A stretch of DNA of 64,000 nt from assembly GCA_026419775.2 (NCBI GenBank), contig JAOPGA020000836.1, positions 43,846-107,845 on the forward strand, in the 5' to 3' direction. The position numbers and the translations under genes were made by a program. Positions 42,363 to 52,270 of the stretch are shown here, piece by piece; position 1 is the first letter of the stretch; every line of letters starts with the position of its first letter. Below the pieces are notes generated by a model. The model saw nothing but the letters and a program-made list of their open reading frames with translations, searched no databases and was not told the DNA's origin. The DNA comes from Acrasis kona (taxonomy: Eukaryota > Heterolobosea > Eutetramitea > Acrasida > Acrasidae).

Positions 42363-42777
42363 TTATTTTTGGTATAGCCTGAGAAGATAAGTGCCGACCA
42401 TGATGACCAAAAACAATAATACGAATAATATCGATATACAACCGTAACGGAGTAGCGAGAAAAGCCACTCAACCCTATTCTTTTGCTTTCTCGGAACTAG
42501 AATTGCTTCTTCTGAGTTTGAAAATAATTCTCTTATTTGAGCGCGACGATGTTTCGGTATCTCTGGGTAATACCAGCTACAGATGTGTTATTGTTGTGTT
42601 TGATATTTGAATGAACCTGTCTTTTGCTCTGAAGGAACTCGATGTGTGCGTAGAAGTATTGTCGTACGATTCTCTTTCGGTACTTATATCGTTGTTCATA
42701 TCATCTTCGTATAATGAGACTATTTTGCGATTAGGGAAGAAATCGTTGATGTTGTATGACTTTGACACCGATGACAT
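42363..42777 (-). CDS. small tail-anchored membrane protein, two exons
   Basis: Exons 42777..42617 and 42576..42363 (40-nt intron, GTTCAT donor, CTGTAG acceptor) give 124 residues. The first 55 are polar and acidic. A basic stretch (PKHRRAQIREL, RKQKNRVEW) precedes one long helix near the C-terminus (GCISILFVLLFLVIMVGTYLL), leaving only five residues after it. This is the layout of a tail-anchored or SNARE-like protein, but no SNARE heptads are evident. The stop overlaps AATAAA. Confidence 0.55.
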
Positions 42778-43237
42778 TGTAATTGGAAAACTGTGTGAAG
42801 AAATTGACCTTGTAGTGTTGAATTGTTTCTATATCAAAGTGCTGGTACTTCAAGTAAAGACCAAAGAGTGGTGAGGTTGTACTGACATAGTCAGTAATAA
42901 CCGAGCACTACCGCAATTTTTTCTGCCGTTGTTGTTCATAACTTATTTTATTCATACATTCATCTTTACTTATTTTCAAAAGTGCAGTACAAATAAACAG
43001 TTGATTTGTACCCCCAAAATAAAGCAATTCTTTAATCGGAGGAGTTTACTTTAGTATGTCACTTTAGAACGATACCCGCTAAATTAATAAATACTTCTTA
43101 ATTACAGATAAGTTAATATTGTTATTTTATCGTTACCAATTTTACCCATCGACATTTTGTCGGTGGGTAAATGAACTACTTCAGTTCTTATAATTGAATT
43201 GTCTTAAAAAAGACATTTTCCCCGTTGAATTTATAAA
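42778..43237. other. 460-bp divergent intergenic region
   Basis: It separates the tail-anchored protein (minus) from the gene at 43238 (plus). Besides the hairpin at 43142-43170 and AT-rich stretches, I see no coding sequence. Confidence 0.4.
43142..43170. promoter_or_regulatory. 13-bp hairpin with 3-nt loop
   Basis: TTACCCATCGACA pairs with TGTCGGTGGGTAA over 13 positions (one G-T mismatch at the DNA level) around a TTT loop. It lies 68 bp before the ATG of the gene at 43238, so it could sit in its 5' UTR or promoter as a palindromic protein-binding site. Function is unproven. Confidence 0.35.
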
Positions 43238-43834
43238 ATGAAAAGGAGGCTGTCGATTGCAACTCATAACACAAAACAAGAACATCAACACCATCAGCCA
43301 GAACAATGGGCTGTTCCTTTGTCCAAACCTATCCAGCAACCAATAATAGACTTAAATTCAACAGGTCTTGATGAAGACCTTCCAGGCTTCTTGAAGAAGC
43401 GGAAATTATCTGTTATACAACCAAATCACCAACTTTCAGAAACATCGGCTTATTCTAGGTATTTTACACCATCCCCACAAAACACGAACGATACCTCTCC
43501 AACTACAAATATGAGTGGTCACGTGGCATCATTGGGAGAGGGGTCACCACATAGTGATTGTTCAGAGAGCGAGGAAGAAGAGTCCCTTGCAGACTCTCAT
43601 CAACTCGAGAAACTGGATAACCATTTACGGAAATCTAACACATTGCTGCAGGACCTGCGTTTAATTCACTCGAGAACTACAAACATGAATTTCGGAGATG
43701 CAAACGAACATTTATCCTTTCTTTCCAAGCAGCGGGAACAAATAGACCAACTACAAGGCATCCTCGACGAGCAAAATAGACAAATAGAGATTCTAGACAA
43801 GCGTATACGTTCTTGTCTTGGAAGCGATGTATAA
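43238..43834 (+). CDS. protein of unknown function with C-terminal coiled coil
   Basis: 198 residues, single exon. The start (MKRRLSIATHNTKQ) is basic, followed by Gln/His-rich and Ser/Pro-rich disordered sequence with a KKRK cluster near 60 that could be a nuclear localisation signal. An acidic patch (SESEEEE) precedes helices with heptads (FLSKQREQIDQLQGILDEQN). No catalytic motif. A nuclear regulatory protein is possible but unproven. Confidence 0.6.
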   Translation: MKRRLSIATHNTKQEHQHHQPEQWAVPLSKPIQQPIIDLNSTGLDEDLPGFLKKRKLSVIQPNHQLSETSAYSRYFTPSPQNTNDTSPTTNMSGHVASLGEGSPHSDCSESEEEESLADSHQLEKLDNHLRKSNTLLQDLRLIHSRTTNMNFGDANEHLSFLSKQREQIDQLQGILDEQNRQIEILDKRIRSCLGSDV

Positions 43835-43883
43835 AATGTACTATTATTTATACTTTACACAATTAATTTATTACTATTATTTT

Positions 43884-44834
43884 TTACATTAACATGTTCT
43901 CTGACTTGATCTCATAACTTGGAAAGAACTGACACAAACGTGCACTCTGAGTAAAATCCAAATAATCAACAGACCGATGGCACTGGTCAAAATCAAAGTA
44001 TGGGTCGTTGACGAAGGGATCCGTAAATAACAATTCGTTAAACTTTAGCATGCCGTCTCTCCTTTTGCACTCGAATGATGCGTTGAAGAAATTACTCACC
44101 ATGCGAATGGTCCTGGATATTGCGCTGACCACACCATTCATGATAATGTCCAAGCTTGATAATAAGTTATTCATTGTGGGTGACATTGATAAAATTCTTG
44201 AACTCGGCATGATGCTCTCTAATAAGGAACTGTTGTTGTTTTCATTTTCATCCTCCTCTCTTTCTTCCGCCGTTGACTTTGGGGTGAGGACGTCGGGTAC
44301 ATTTACAACGTGTTCGATACTCTCTATATCAGAAGCGTCAGATTCGAAAATGGAATCACTCGAATCATCATCGCTTTCGTCAATTGAGGTATCGAGGGTT
44401 AGCTTTAAATAGTCTTCGTCCAGGTTAAGATTCTTAAGTAAGTTTTTGAGTCGCTCGAGAGAGTGTTGGGTGGCGCTGCTCCCATTCTCCCAATCTTGAA
44501 TCCACTCTCCAACTAGTGTGGATAGATTTTGAGTTGATGTTGTTATTATAGACTCGCCTATGCTTCGCGTATCGGACAATACACTGTTGCTCTTGCCATC
44601 AAAACTCAAATTATCGTCATTTTCAAGGGCACATTGGGATGCTTCGATATTTTGCCTGGCCTTTGCGAGCTTGTTTACTTCACTTTTTAATGAATTGTGT
44701 ATGGATAAAATCAGGGAGGAGATTTTGCTACCCATCCGCGACATTTCATAATCGCTCAAAGAGCACGATGATTGTGTTATTCTTACAGACTCTTCAAGAT
44801 CATCTATCTGCTTAGTGATAGAGCTGCTCTTCAT
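43884..44834 (-). CDS. protein of unknown function, coiled-coil and acidic
   Basis: 316 residues from the first true ATG at 44834. The N-terminal 75 residues form coiled-coil helices (KQIDDLEESVRITQ, IHNSLKSEVNKLAKARQNIE). A long Asp/Ser/Glu-rich central part (DESDDDSSDSIFESDASD) and an amphipathic segment (IIMNGVVSAISRTIRMVSNF) follow. The last 40 residues are aromatic-rich. Convergent with the gene at 43238 with 50 bp between stops. Family unrecognised. Confidence 0.55.
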   Translation of the reverse strand: MKSSSITKQIDDLEESVRITQSSCSLSDYEMSRMGSKISSLILSIHNSLKSEVNKLAKARQNIEASQCALENDDNLSFDGKSNSVLSDTRSIGESIITTSTQNLSTLVGEWIQDWENGSSATQHSLERLKNLLKNLNLDEDYLKLTLDTSIDESDDDSSDSIFESDASDIESIEHVVNVPDVLTPKSTAEEREEDENENNNSSLLESIMPSSRILSMSPTMNNLLSSLDIIMNGVVSAISRTIRMVSNFFNASFECKRRDGMLKFNELLFTDPFVNDPYFDFDQCHRSVDYLDFTQSARLCQFFPSYEIKSENMLM

Positions 44835-45675
44835 GATATTCAATTAAAGTATTTGTAACAGTAAACTATTTCTGGATTTCATCCCGAAGGAACATTAAGG
44901 CTGTAAACAATATATCAAGGCATACGTCACCAAACACAACACATTACATTACTACGGTGTGTTCCATCATCTCAAACAAATCCGCAATCAACGGAGATTT
45001 ATTAAACGTTATGTATTATTCAAAAATCAAAACAATGAGACAATGTCACATATCGTGCTAATATGACTGTGATGCAGGGGAAGACAAATTCTCAAACATC
45101 AATACAAAGTGAAGCACATTCCATGCCACAAACATTGAAAAGTAATTTGTATTTTTACGTAAAATCCATTACATGGATCTCAAATACTCTGAGAAACACA
45201 AGGAAATGAAACACAAAAAATTACCTCACGATAGCCAACTACGCCAACGAGTGAAATTACATGAGGTCACCACGCTCGAAGGCAACTACAACATTAGACT
45301 AACACATCAATTCGGAGAAACCTCAGGTGATGGAGCTCATGGTTGAATATAAAAGGCGTCCGGTTGACTACATATTGTACAAGTTCATTGCCAGCATTTG
45401 ATATAAAATGTGAATTGAAATAAACCAGTGCTGTATCAATCTATAACCTGTGTCATAAAGTTTATTGAATTTAATCCAACTCAAACTGGTCAAAATAGTC
45501 CTCTGGTATATTCTTTAATGATGGTTTTTTTGTAAAGTATAGCAGCCAACCAGGTCGCTTCTAATTCCGAAACAAGACGTGAAATTCCTCCGCGGGGTAG
45601 ACAATTACTGTCTCTCTGTTAAATTTGATTTGTTAACAACGAACAACAAATCAATTGCACGGCAACTACACAACA
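44835..45675. other. 840-bp intergenic region with a 57-codon ORF
   Basis: An ATG at 45173 opens a 57-codon frame to 45346 (MDLKYSEKHKEMKHKK..., polar), and a TATA-like AATATAAAAGG follows it at about 45346. On the minus strand a short segment near 45510-45475 (IPEDYFDQFELD, stop) looks like a C-terminal exon, without a traceable start. None of this is strong enough to call a gene. The right end is the promoter of the gene at 45676. Confidence 0.3.
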
Positions 45676-46590
45676 ATGCTATCAGGATTTTTGAGAACTG
45701 TGGGAGAAGCACTTTCTGGTGTTCAAACTACCGTCACCTATGGAAGTAAAATTCATTTGAAGACAGTGGATACAAACAAATACGTGTGCTCGGAGGGTAG
45801 CCACAAAATGTTAGTTTGCGACAGAGATGCTGCCTCAATATGGGAGACATTTACTATTGGTAGTAAAATGAAGCCAAATGGTTCTCCAGTACAATTCAAT
45901 GACGCCGTCTACTTGATTGACCATCACGGCAAATACGTGTGTGCAGAAAGCAACGAAGAGGTGTGGGGCAACCGTGATAGTGCAGCAGAATGGGAGACAT
46001 TCTACCTTGTCGACCCCTTGAACCTTAGCAGCTTTGGATTAGTCACCAATGTTTCAAAAGTCGCATTTAGAAACCACAGAAACAATTTCGTCTCAAATGC
46101 TGGAGGTTACTTGAGGTCTTACCCACACACTAACCAATCAAACATGTTTGTTCTCACTTTACAAGGCACCCCATCTTCAGTTTCAACCTCATCACACCAC
46201 ATTTACCCCCAAACACACGTAGGAGTTCACCATCACGTACATTCTCCTCCATCACACTCCATTCCACAAGCTCATTACGTACCTCCACAACCACAAGTTC
46301 ACATCATCCAATCCAGTTCCATACCACAAGCCTATTATGTACCACCAAACCAAACTTGTCTAAAATGTCAAGGTAAGGGTGCCTTCGATCCTTGGGGTCC
46401 TTGCGAGGTCAATAGCATCCACAAAAAATACATGTGTCCAGTATGTGGGGGTGCAAAGTTCAGCGGTAAAAGATCTATTTGTACTACATGTCAAGGTAGG
46501 GGAGGAATGGGTCCTTTCGGAGCGTGCGAATTATATGACGTTCATAAGAGGTCTCTATGTCACACCTGCAATGGGCAATGCTATTTCTAA
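45676..46590 (+). CDS. beta-trefoil-like protein with PQAxYVPP motifs and CxxC zinc repeats
   Basis: 304 residues from ATG 45676. Residues about 20-165 contain fascin/trefoil-like repeats: KIHLKTVDTNKYVCSEGS with WETFTI, then HHGKYVCAESNEEVWGNRDS with WETFYL. The middle is His/Pro-rich with IPQAHYVPP and IPQAYYVPP. The C-terminal 75 residues hold CxxCxGxG units (CLKCQGKGAFDPWGPC, CPVCGGAKFSGK, CTTCQGRGGMGPFG, CHTCNGQC) like a DnaJ-type zinc ribbon. The assembly is unusual; ligand and location unknown. No signal peptide, so likely cytosolic. Confidence 0.75.
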   Translation: MLSGFLRTVGEALSGVQTTVTYGSKIHLKTVDTNKYVCSEGSHKMLVCDRDAASIWETFTIGSKMKPNGSPVQFNDAVYLIDHHGKYVCAESNEEVWGNRDSAAEWETFYLVDPLNLSSFGLVTNVSKVAFRNHRNNFVSNAGGYLRSYPHTNQSNMFVLTLQGTPSSVSTSSHHIYPQTHVGVHHHVHSPPSHSIPQAHYVPPQPQVHIIQSSSIPQAYYVPPNQTCLKCQGKGAFDPWGPCEVNSIHKKYMCPVCGGAKFSGKRSICTTCQGRGGMGPFGACELYDVHKRSLCHTCNGQCYF

Positions 46591-46738
46591 ACAATGTATA
46601 CAATAAATTTTTTTTATATTCACACCCCTCTTTGCGTTGGCGTTGGAGAGTATGGGAGCACAGCATATTTTAACTGTCCATTTCTTAATATTTCAACGTT
46701 TTTATTTTAAGAAAATCGGCAAGCATTTATCAACTATC

Positions 46739-47425
46739 TTAACAATACATACGGGCGATGCCTGACAGTTCGCCTGGGTCCGTAATCAACGGGAATAAAT
46801 ATTCCTCTGACTCTTTGTTTCCACCTCTCAAGCAATAGTAAATCCCATTCGCAGGTTTTACTTCTGGGTTGCGTGTTAATAGTTTGACAACCTCTGTATA
46901 CCCAAGAAAACAAGCCTCTCTCAAAGGACGATCTTCAGATACAGAAGGCTTTACCCTAGTGTCTCTCATTAGTACATCCACAACTTCTGCTCTTCCTTGC
47001 ATACTTGCTAATACTATTGCACAGTTGTTGAAGGCACTTGGATCGACTGTGCCTTTGTTTAATAAATATTCGACTAATTTTGCATCACCCGCTGCAACTG
47101 CCAATAAAAAGATGTTTGTTGCTAGTGTCCCATCGCATTCGAGGTCTAAGACATTTCTAACCATCCCCAGTAGTCGTCCGAAATCGTTAATGTAGCTTCT
47201 GAACGACCACGAGACTGATGAGCTGGTGTACCTCGAAAAAATAATTACTGTGTCACCGTGGAGCATGTTTAATATCCTACATTCGACCAGGCTCTTCATC
47301 TCTTTGCTCACTGAATAGATACTCATATACAATTTTGGGTCGTCATCAAGTTTGTCGGGAAGGAGATAGGGGATTATAATATCAAACCAAATATCATAAG
47401 GAACTTCTGTACCATTTAGCTTCAT
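46739..47425 (-). CDS. ankyrin-repeat protein with F-box-like start
   Basis: 228 residues. The N-terminus (VPYDIWFDIIIPYLLPD) resembles an F-box helix, although weakly. Residues about 95-215 contain three ankyrin repeats (NIFLLAVAAGDAKLVEYLLN, NCAIVLASMQGRAEVVDVLM, RPLREACFLGYTEVVKLLTR). It could be an SCF substrate adaptor or a simple ankyrin scaffold. Single exon; the 149-bp gap to the trefoil gene carries the two 3' ends. Upstream 47426-47698 holds nothing I can call. Confidence 0.75.
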   Translation of the reverse strand: MKLNGTEVPYDIWFDIIIPYLLPDKLDDDPKLYMSIYSVSKEMKSLVECRILNMLHGDTVIIFSRYTSSSVSWSFRSYINDFGRLLGMVRNVLDLECDGTLATNIFLLAVAAGDAKLVEYLLNKGTVDPSAFNNCAIVLASMQGRAEVVDVLMRDTRVKPSVSEDRPLREACFLGYTEVVKLLTRNPEVKPANGIYYCLRGGNKESEEYLFPLITDPGELSGIARMYC

Positions 47426-47698
47426 CTTACTACTGCTCTGCGGATTTTTGAATGAGGCTCATCGTTCCACGTGGCTTTTCACATTTACAATCAATTGGTC
47501 ATTCACGTAGACGAGAGGGAGAGATAGGTGTAGTTGCTTGACAAGAGGATGAAGCACCTGATCGACAAGGATTAGCCTAACAAAAACCACAGGAACATTT
47601 CTCTGCGAAAGAGGCCTTGTATACCTTAAGAGAAAGAGATTTTTGGAATTGAGAATTTAAAAGTGTTTCGATTACAGATAACAAAATAATTATTGAAT

Positions 47699-48994
47699 TT
47701 ATTGTCTGTATTTGTGAAGTTCAGGATCCACCAAAATTCTTTCCAAATGTTCCCTAATCATGCCCAATTGAATGCACATTCCGCCAATCTTTGAGCTGGT
47801 AATATGGAACATTCCATCAATAACTCCTGGGACGTTACCACCAAATATCGGTGCTTCGTCATCAAACACAATAGAATACAGACCATAAGATGTTCTGTTT
47901 GTAACACACACACTGCTTCCAAAAAGGAAGTTCAATTTACTCTTTCTGATTTTGGTGTGTTGCTTTGAGAAAACATAATCAACTACATTATAAGCTTTTT
48001 CAGTCGTCACGTCATGAACTGCTTGTCTAGACAGCCTGGCTAGCTCATTCAAAGGAGCAGATAGCACCTCACCTACAGTGATCCGCTTCGTTATCGCCAT
48101 GATGATGACATTGCCCACGTAATCTGGTGACAATGGTGGATTCAATCTGTTTCTAAAATTTACGGTGTGTATCAAACTAGACTCTTGATCTTCTGGCAAC
48201 TGTCTGGCTCTTGTCATAATCTTCCACATGTGACAACAAACTGCATCATTGGTGCTGGTCCAGAAATCCTTTCCTTGAGCGTCCTTTTTCATGTTTTCTA
48301 GTTCTTTTGGTAGGAACTCAATCATTTTGGACGTACACAATGGAAGCTTCTGAATCAGTGGCAATAATGATGGTTCTTCGCCCTCTTCAAAACGACAGCA
48401 TGTTTCTGGGGCAGGGTTATCAGATGGCTTCAAAAGGTTACGATCAAGTACAGGTTTCTCGTACTCTTGGTTGTTGTGGCATTTGGCCCACTTTTTCAAT
48501 ATTTTGGAATGGGTTTCTCCATCTCCTATTTGGTGGAATAGCTCAGATGAAAGTAGTACTCCTCCGCACTTGAAATAAGTGACTTGGACTGACCAAACTG
48601 GATCGGTAGGGGCTATTTGAAAAATTTTGGTGTGCAATCCTTGAGGGCGTGTGTCAAGGTCGTGCAAATCAAAGTCAAGCATATTGAAATCTGCCTCCTT
48701 CACAACAAACAAAGCACCATTGTCGTTTAGGTCGAATGACCACTTATCATCTTCGCAAGTTGCTCTGGAAGCTAGAATTGGAAAATCAACAAGTAGTGCT
48801 GACATGGAATTTGATAAAGTATCTGCCCTCATGAAATCCTTGCTGTTCTTTTCATTCTTGTACATGAGCTCAAGATGAAACGTGACGTTTGTGGACGCAT
48901 TATCAAGCGCATTGGAGTACATGATGTCGTGCTTGGATGGAGTCCTTGGAACAACCATGGTAGAAGACACAAGAGCGACTCCTGCTGTGTTCAT
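47699..48994 (-). CDS. BAHD-type acyltransferase
   Basis: 431 residues from the ATG at 48994 (MNTAGVALVSS). The catalytic HxxxD motif is HQIGDG (His154-Asp158 by this start). Other family marks are the opening STMVVPRTPSKHD, the STNDAVCCHMWKIM helix, NFRNRLNPPLSPDYVGN, and the C-terminal strand SYGLYSIVFDDEAP where DFGWG usually lies; the canonical DFGWG is degenerate. The family moves acyl groups from acyl-CoA to alcohols or amines and is best known in plants and fungi. The stop overlaps AATAAA. A short upstream exon around 49035 cannot be excluded. Confidence 0.85.
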   Translation of the reverse strand: MNTAGVALVSSTMVVPRTPSKHDIMYSNALDNASTNVTFHLELMYKNEKNSKDFMRADTLSNSMSALLVDFPILASRATCEDDKWSFDLNDNGALFVVKEADFNMLDFDLHDLDTRPQGLHTKIFQIAPTDPVWSVQVTYFKCGGVLLSSELFHQIGDGETHSKILKKWAKCHNNQEYEKPVLDRNLLKPSDNPAPETCCRFEEGEEPSLLPLIQKLPLCTSKMIEFLPKELENMKKDAQGKDFWTSTNDAVCCHMWKIMTRARQLPEDQESSLIHTVNFRNRLNPPLSPDYVGNVIIMAITKRITVGEVLSAPLNELARLSRQAVHDVTTEKAYNVVDYVFSKQHTKIRKSKLNFLFGSSVCVTNRTSYGLYSIVFDDEAPIFGGNVPGVIDGMFHITSSKIGGMCIQLGMIREHLERILVDPELHKYRQ

Positions 48995-49371
48995 TTCTGA
49001 AAGTTTAGAAATACAGTGCAATACCGGATTGCATCATGAAATTTCAATCAAAGAAGTTGTAAAATCGACCCTGCATGTTCAACGAGTTAATAGTCCTCCT
49101 GTTGTTCTTCTGACAAGTCAAAGCTGGTACGAAGAATCAAAAGAGGAACCTTAAGAGGTAGGAAGAGGGAGAGGAATAAAATACTAAAAACAGTGCAAAT
49201 AAAGGATTTTTGAAAGAATTGGTTTTATTAGATTAACAGAAGATTATGTGTTTATTTATCATCCAATAGTCCCGGTTACAATCATCTTTGACGCCCTTAG
49301 TGGACTATATTCATCAGTCTTTCAGCTTGATGCAATATGGTCGATTCCTTCATCTTTTAAGAATAATGTTT
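48995..49371. other. 377-bp intergenic region
   Basis: Upstream region of the BAHD gene and 3' side of the small gene at 49372. A plus-strand frame is open across about 49020-49154 but has no ATG or splice acceptor. I see no repeat. Confidence 0.3.
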
Positions 49372-49650
49372 TCAGTTTGTTGAAATGAATAATGTTGGCT
49401 TCTTCTTTAAGGAGCAGCTTTTCTTTGAAACTCTTGTCTTTCTGGTGACAACGTATGTATTGTATGATGACACATCTAAATCTGAACTCTCTGTGGATGT
49501 TTGTGATGGGAGGTCCAAGTATGGGTTGAGGATATCTGGTATACGGTCTTCTTGGTAATTATTCTCAACGTCTTCGTCTATGCTCATATCGTAAAAGTAT
49601 GTGTTCATTGTTTTTTTCTGTTGTGAACAAGGGGACAACACGTGAATCAT
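49372..49650 (-). CDS. small hydrophilic ORF, hypothetical
   Basis: 92 residues from the first in-frame ATG (49650, MIHVLSPCSQ); a further ATG is at 49608. The frame is open upstream to at least 49710 without a start. The sequence is acidic then Lys/Ser-rich (TRKTRVSKKSCSLKKKP), no domain recognised. It may be a real small protein with a missing 5' exon, or a chance frame. Confidence 0.35.
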   Translation of the reverse strand: MIHVLSPCSQQKKTMNTYFYDMSIDEDVENNYQEDRIPDILNPYLDLPSQTSTESSDLDVSSYNTYVVTRKTRVSKKSCSLKKKPTLFISTN

Positions 49651-49832
49651 TTTATGGCCAAGCGGATAGAAAGATTCCCCTGCGGCGATTATCCGACAAT
49701 GTCCCTCCAAGATCCTATTTTATTCATCCTTTTTGGAAAGCTCAAAATAGGGATTAAAGGAAAGATTTTTCAAAAGACATTCATAATGTCCCTTTAATTC
49801 TGATCCAATACTACTAGTAATGATTTTGTCAG

Positions 49833-50628
49833 AAAACACCGCTTATATTTTCTGATGAGCATGATGTGAAGTGGTATAATATTGCTCATGTTGGAGGTCA
49901 AATATCATTTAATCTTTACAACATGATCACAAATCTTCAGCGGAGAAGGAGGGCAAGACAGATATTAGAAGAGAGAGATGAAACACTTATTGTGGAGCAA
50001 CAGCTGTTTAACTCAAACATGATGAAGGAAATGATAAACATCAGCAATAGTGTATGTAAAGATGAAGAACTACGGCAAGACAGGGCCATCGATATCAGTG
50101 GATATTGGATGGGTAACTATGGTGATAATGGGTATGAAATAGTGCAGCTCAAATGTATTGATTCAAAATACGTTGCCATCAAAGTAATAGGCGACAAGAA
50201 TGTGCCTGCCGGTGAAGTAAGGTATATGTTGTAGACCTAAATAATAACCTCAATCATATAGCTTCTACATTGAGACCCCTCCGTATGTTAGTATAGGAAA
50301 GTCTTGTGTTGGATACATTCAAGTGGCCCACATTGGGTTTCAGTCGCCTAGATTTGTTGAAGGGGAATTATGTCTCTTCACTCCATATACATTTGTATTT
50401 CAATGGTATGTTCTTCATTTTCCCATTTGTAACCCTAGAAGGAATGACGTAAGGAGGAGATTCGAAAAATTCAATCCTCACCAACATAAGACTTTACTTT
50501 TTCCATCAACAATAGAACCCAATCCAAGCAGAACGTCTCTATCGGCCGCAACTCAATTCCCTGCTCTACTTTCTGACCTGTACGATTTAGAGGACGACGA
50601 TGAAATACCATTTAAACAAAGTGAATAA
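49833..50628 (+). CDS. FBXO31-type barrel protein, 5' exon unresolved
   Basis: Two exons, 49833..50221 and 50262..50628 (40-nt intron), read together for 251 codons. The segment ISGYWMGNYGDNGYEIVQLK, then VIGDKNVPAGEV, SFYIETPPYV and VAHIGFQSPRFVEGEL with a TFVFQWY strand, matches the C-terminal beta-barrel of FBXO31 and related F-box proteins, which reads substrate degrons. No F-box precedes it in the readable part. The exon begins after a TTTTGTCAG acceptor, so at least one 5' exon is missing from this call. An ATG further in (MITNLQ) is a fallback start. The stop overlaps AATAAA. Confidence 0.65.
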
Positions 50629-50712
50629 AATATGTGCTCCTAATTTAATGACGTTCATTGACAAAAAAGTGAACAAACAGGTACTTTACATTCATTACAA
50701 CAATACATACAT

Positions 50713-51162
50713 CTACGAGATCCTATCTAAGGGAGATGGGTAAATTCCTTTCTTTAAAGTGTCTTCTAATTTTACTCTCTTTCCATCCCCACAACTATCC
50801 TGTTCCGTCCTTGAACGTTTTAAACTCCTATTTTCTTGCCGCCCAAATGATTGTTCCTGTTGAGTGACAGTCTTTGTTTTCAAGAACAATTTTATTTCCG
50901 TAACATTAGATCCCCTTTTGATTTGGCGTTCGTCGAATTCAAGGCCTATTTTGAGCTTGACGTCGAAGATTGATTCCAGTGGAATGTCAGGTTTATTCAA
51001 CCGTTTCTTCCGTTTGTTACATGCAATGTTCCTTATTGACTCACACACTTGATTATGAATATCAAATATATTAGGTATTGATATTGACGGTAGAATTACG
51101 CCTCTCCTCTTCGATAGCGGGATTAAGATATCAACAGCCACAGGACATATTGTTTTCCGCAT
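50713..51162 (-). CDS. small basic protein of unknown function
   Basis: 149 residues, ATG at 51162. A segment near 45-60 is strongly basic (CNKRKKRLNKP), and the C-terminal third is rich in Lys/Arg/Gln (ENRSLKRSRTEQDS, DGKRVKLED), suggesting nuclear or nucleic-acid association. No domain recognised. It is divergent from the SET gene, with a short gap. Confidence 0.5.
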   Translation of the reverse strand: MRKTICPVAVDILIPLSKRRGVILPSISIPNIFDIHNQVCESIRNIACNKRKKRLNKPDIPLESIFDVKLKIGLEFDERQIKRGSNVTEIKLFLKTKTVTQQEQSFGRQENRSLKRSRTEQDSCGDGKRVKLEDTLKKGIYPSPLDRIS

Positions 51163-51526
51163 CTCAACTCACGGTTACTTTCAAGGTTGACATCAAGTCT
51201 TAATTGAAGGTAGCAAGAAAATAAGCAACCGATACAAGAATCAGATTACACCAACAAATTTGGGTAAGCTAGGTATCTCTGAGGATAGATTTGAAGGCGC
51301 TCAGCTACATGGCCGACAAGTACAACATTGTAACCATACGGTACAGAATGCTAATTGGAATTAAGAAAGCGACTAAAACAGCCACAACAAATATACACCC
51401 TCACCACCAAGAATCGAAATAAAAAGTTCAGCAATTGCACTCAAATTAGCCATATTTTGACCCACACAAAACAGCTAAACAACTTGTCTGCAACGTCGCT
51501 CCTGGACACAAAATTCAAACGACAAG

Positions 51527-52270
51527 AACACTGTTGAAGAAGATGAACAAGACGATATTACAACTCCACCGACGTAAGTACAAAAAGTTAGATGACCAAA
51601 TTTATAATAGACGAGTATTGCGACAAAGGAAGGAGGCCATAATAAATGTTTTTGCCACTTCCAGTACCACAAAAAAACGATCCACAAGTTACGAAGAGGA
51701 AGAAGCCCATCCAAGAAAAACGCGACGAACAACACAGCATTCACAAGATCCAGACTTTCGATTAGTATCAACGTTGAATCCAAACAGTCAACATGTCGAT
51801 GTGGATTACTATGGTTAGTTGACTCCTTCAAACATTAACATACAAAGTCATAGACAAAGAGGACTTTGTCGAACCAAATGTAGTTTTCTATGAATGGTGA
51901 GCGTGTTGTCATACGTAGGTTAACTTTTGAAAGCATGATTAACGATAAACATCCCTGCGTTGCTGCTATTTTGGTAAAAGATGTCGAACAAGATGAAGAA
52001 ATTACAGCAAACTACGGATGGAAAAGGGGAAGACAACGATTTGTATCGGTCTGTCGTTGCTCAAGTGGTAACTGCCAAGTCTTTGTCGAAAAAGATGCTG
52101 CGTCAGCTTTAGATGTAGTTTTGAGGAGTGTTCATAAGATCAAGCACCCTGGTGAGATTATCCACCTCTCTAATCGCGTTCTGTCGAGCGAGACGGATTC
52201 AAGCCTAAAAATTTATGTGAAATCATCAATTCGCCAATACGCAAGCTATCAGCGCACATTAGGCTTGTAA
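51527..52270 (+). CDS. divergent SET-domain protein, 5' exons unresolved
   Basis: Exons 51527..51573, 51611..51813, 51854..51896 and 51934..52270 join in phase to 209 residues. The C-terminal part shows the end of a SET domain, VAAILVKDVEQDEEITANYGW, followed by a post-SET-like CRCSSGNCQVF. Where a canonical SET has NHSCxPN, this one has INDKHPC, so methyltransferase activity is doubtful. The N-terminal part is acidic (VEEDEQDD) then basic (RKTRRTTQ). Further 5' exons probably lie in 51309-51526 (an ATG GCC GAC start is at 51309), but I could not fix them. The 37-nt third intron was preferred over a 22-nt alternative. Confidence 0.6.

Noticed and set aside
45173-45346. 57-codon ATG ORF
   Set aside because: Polar, no family, TATA-like box lies after rather than before it; kept only as a note.
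47440-47640. About 65 codons open on the minus strand between the ankyrin and BAHD genes
   Set aside because: No ATG and no acceptor; probably chance in promoter/3' UTR sequence.
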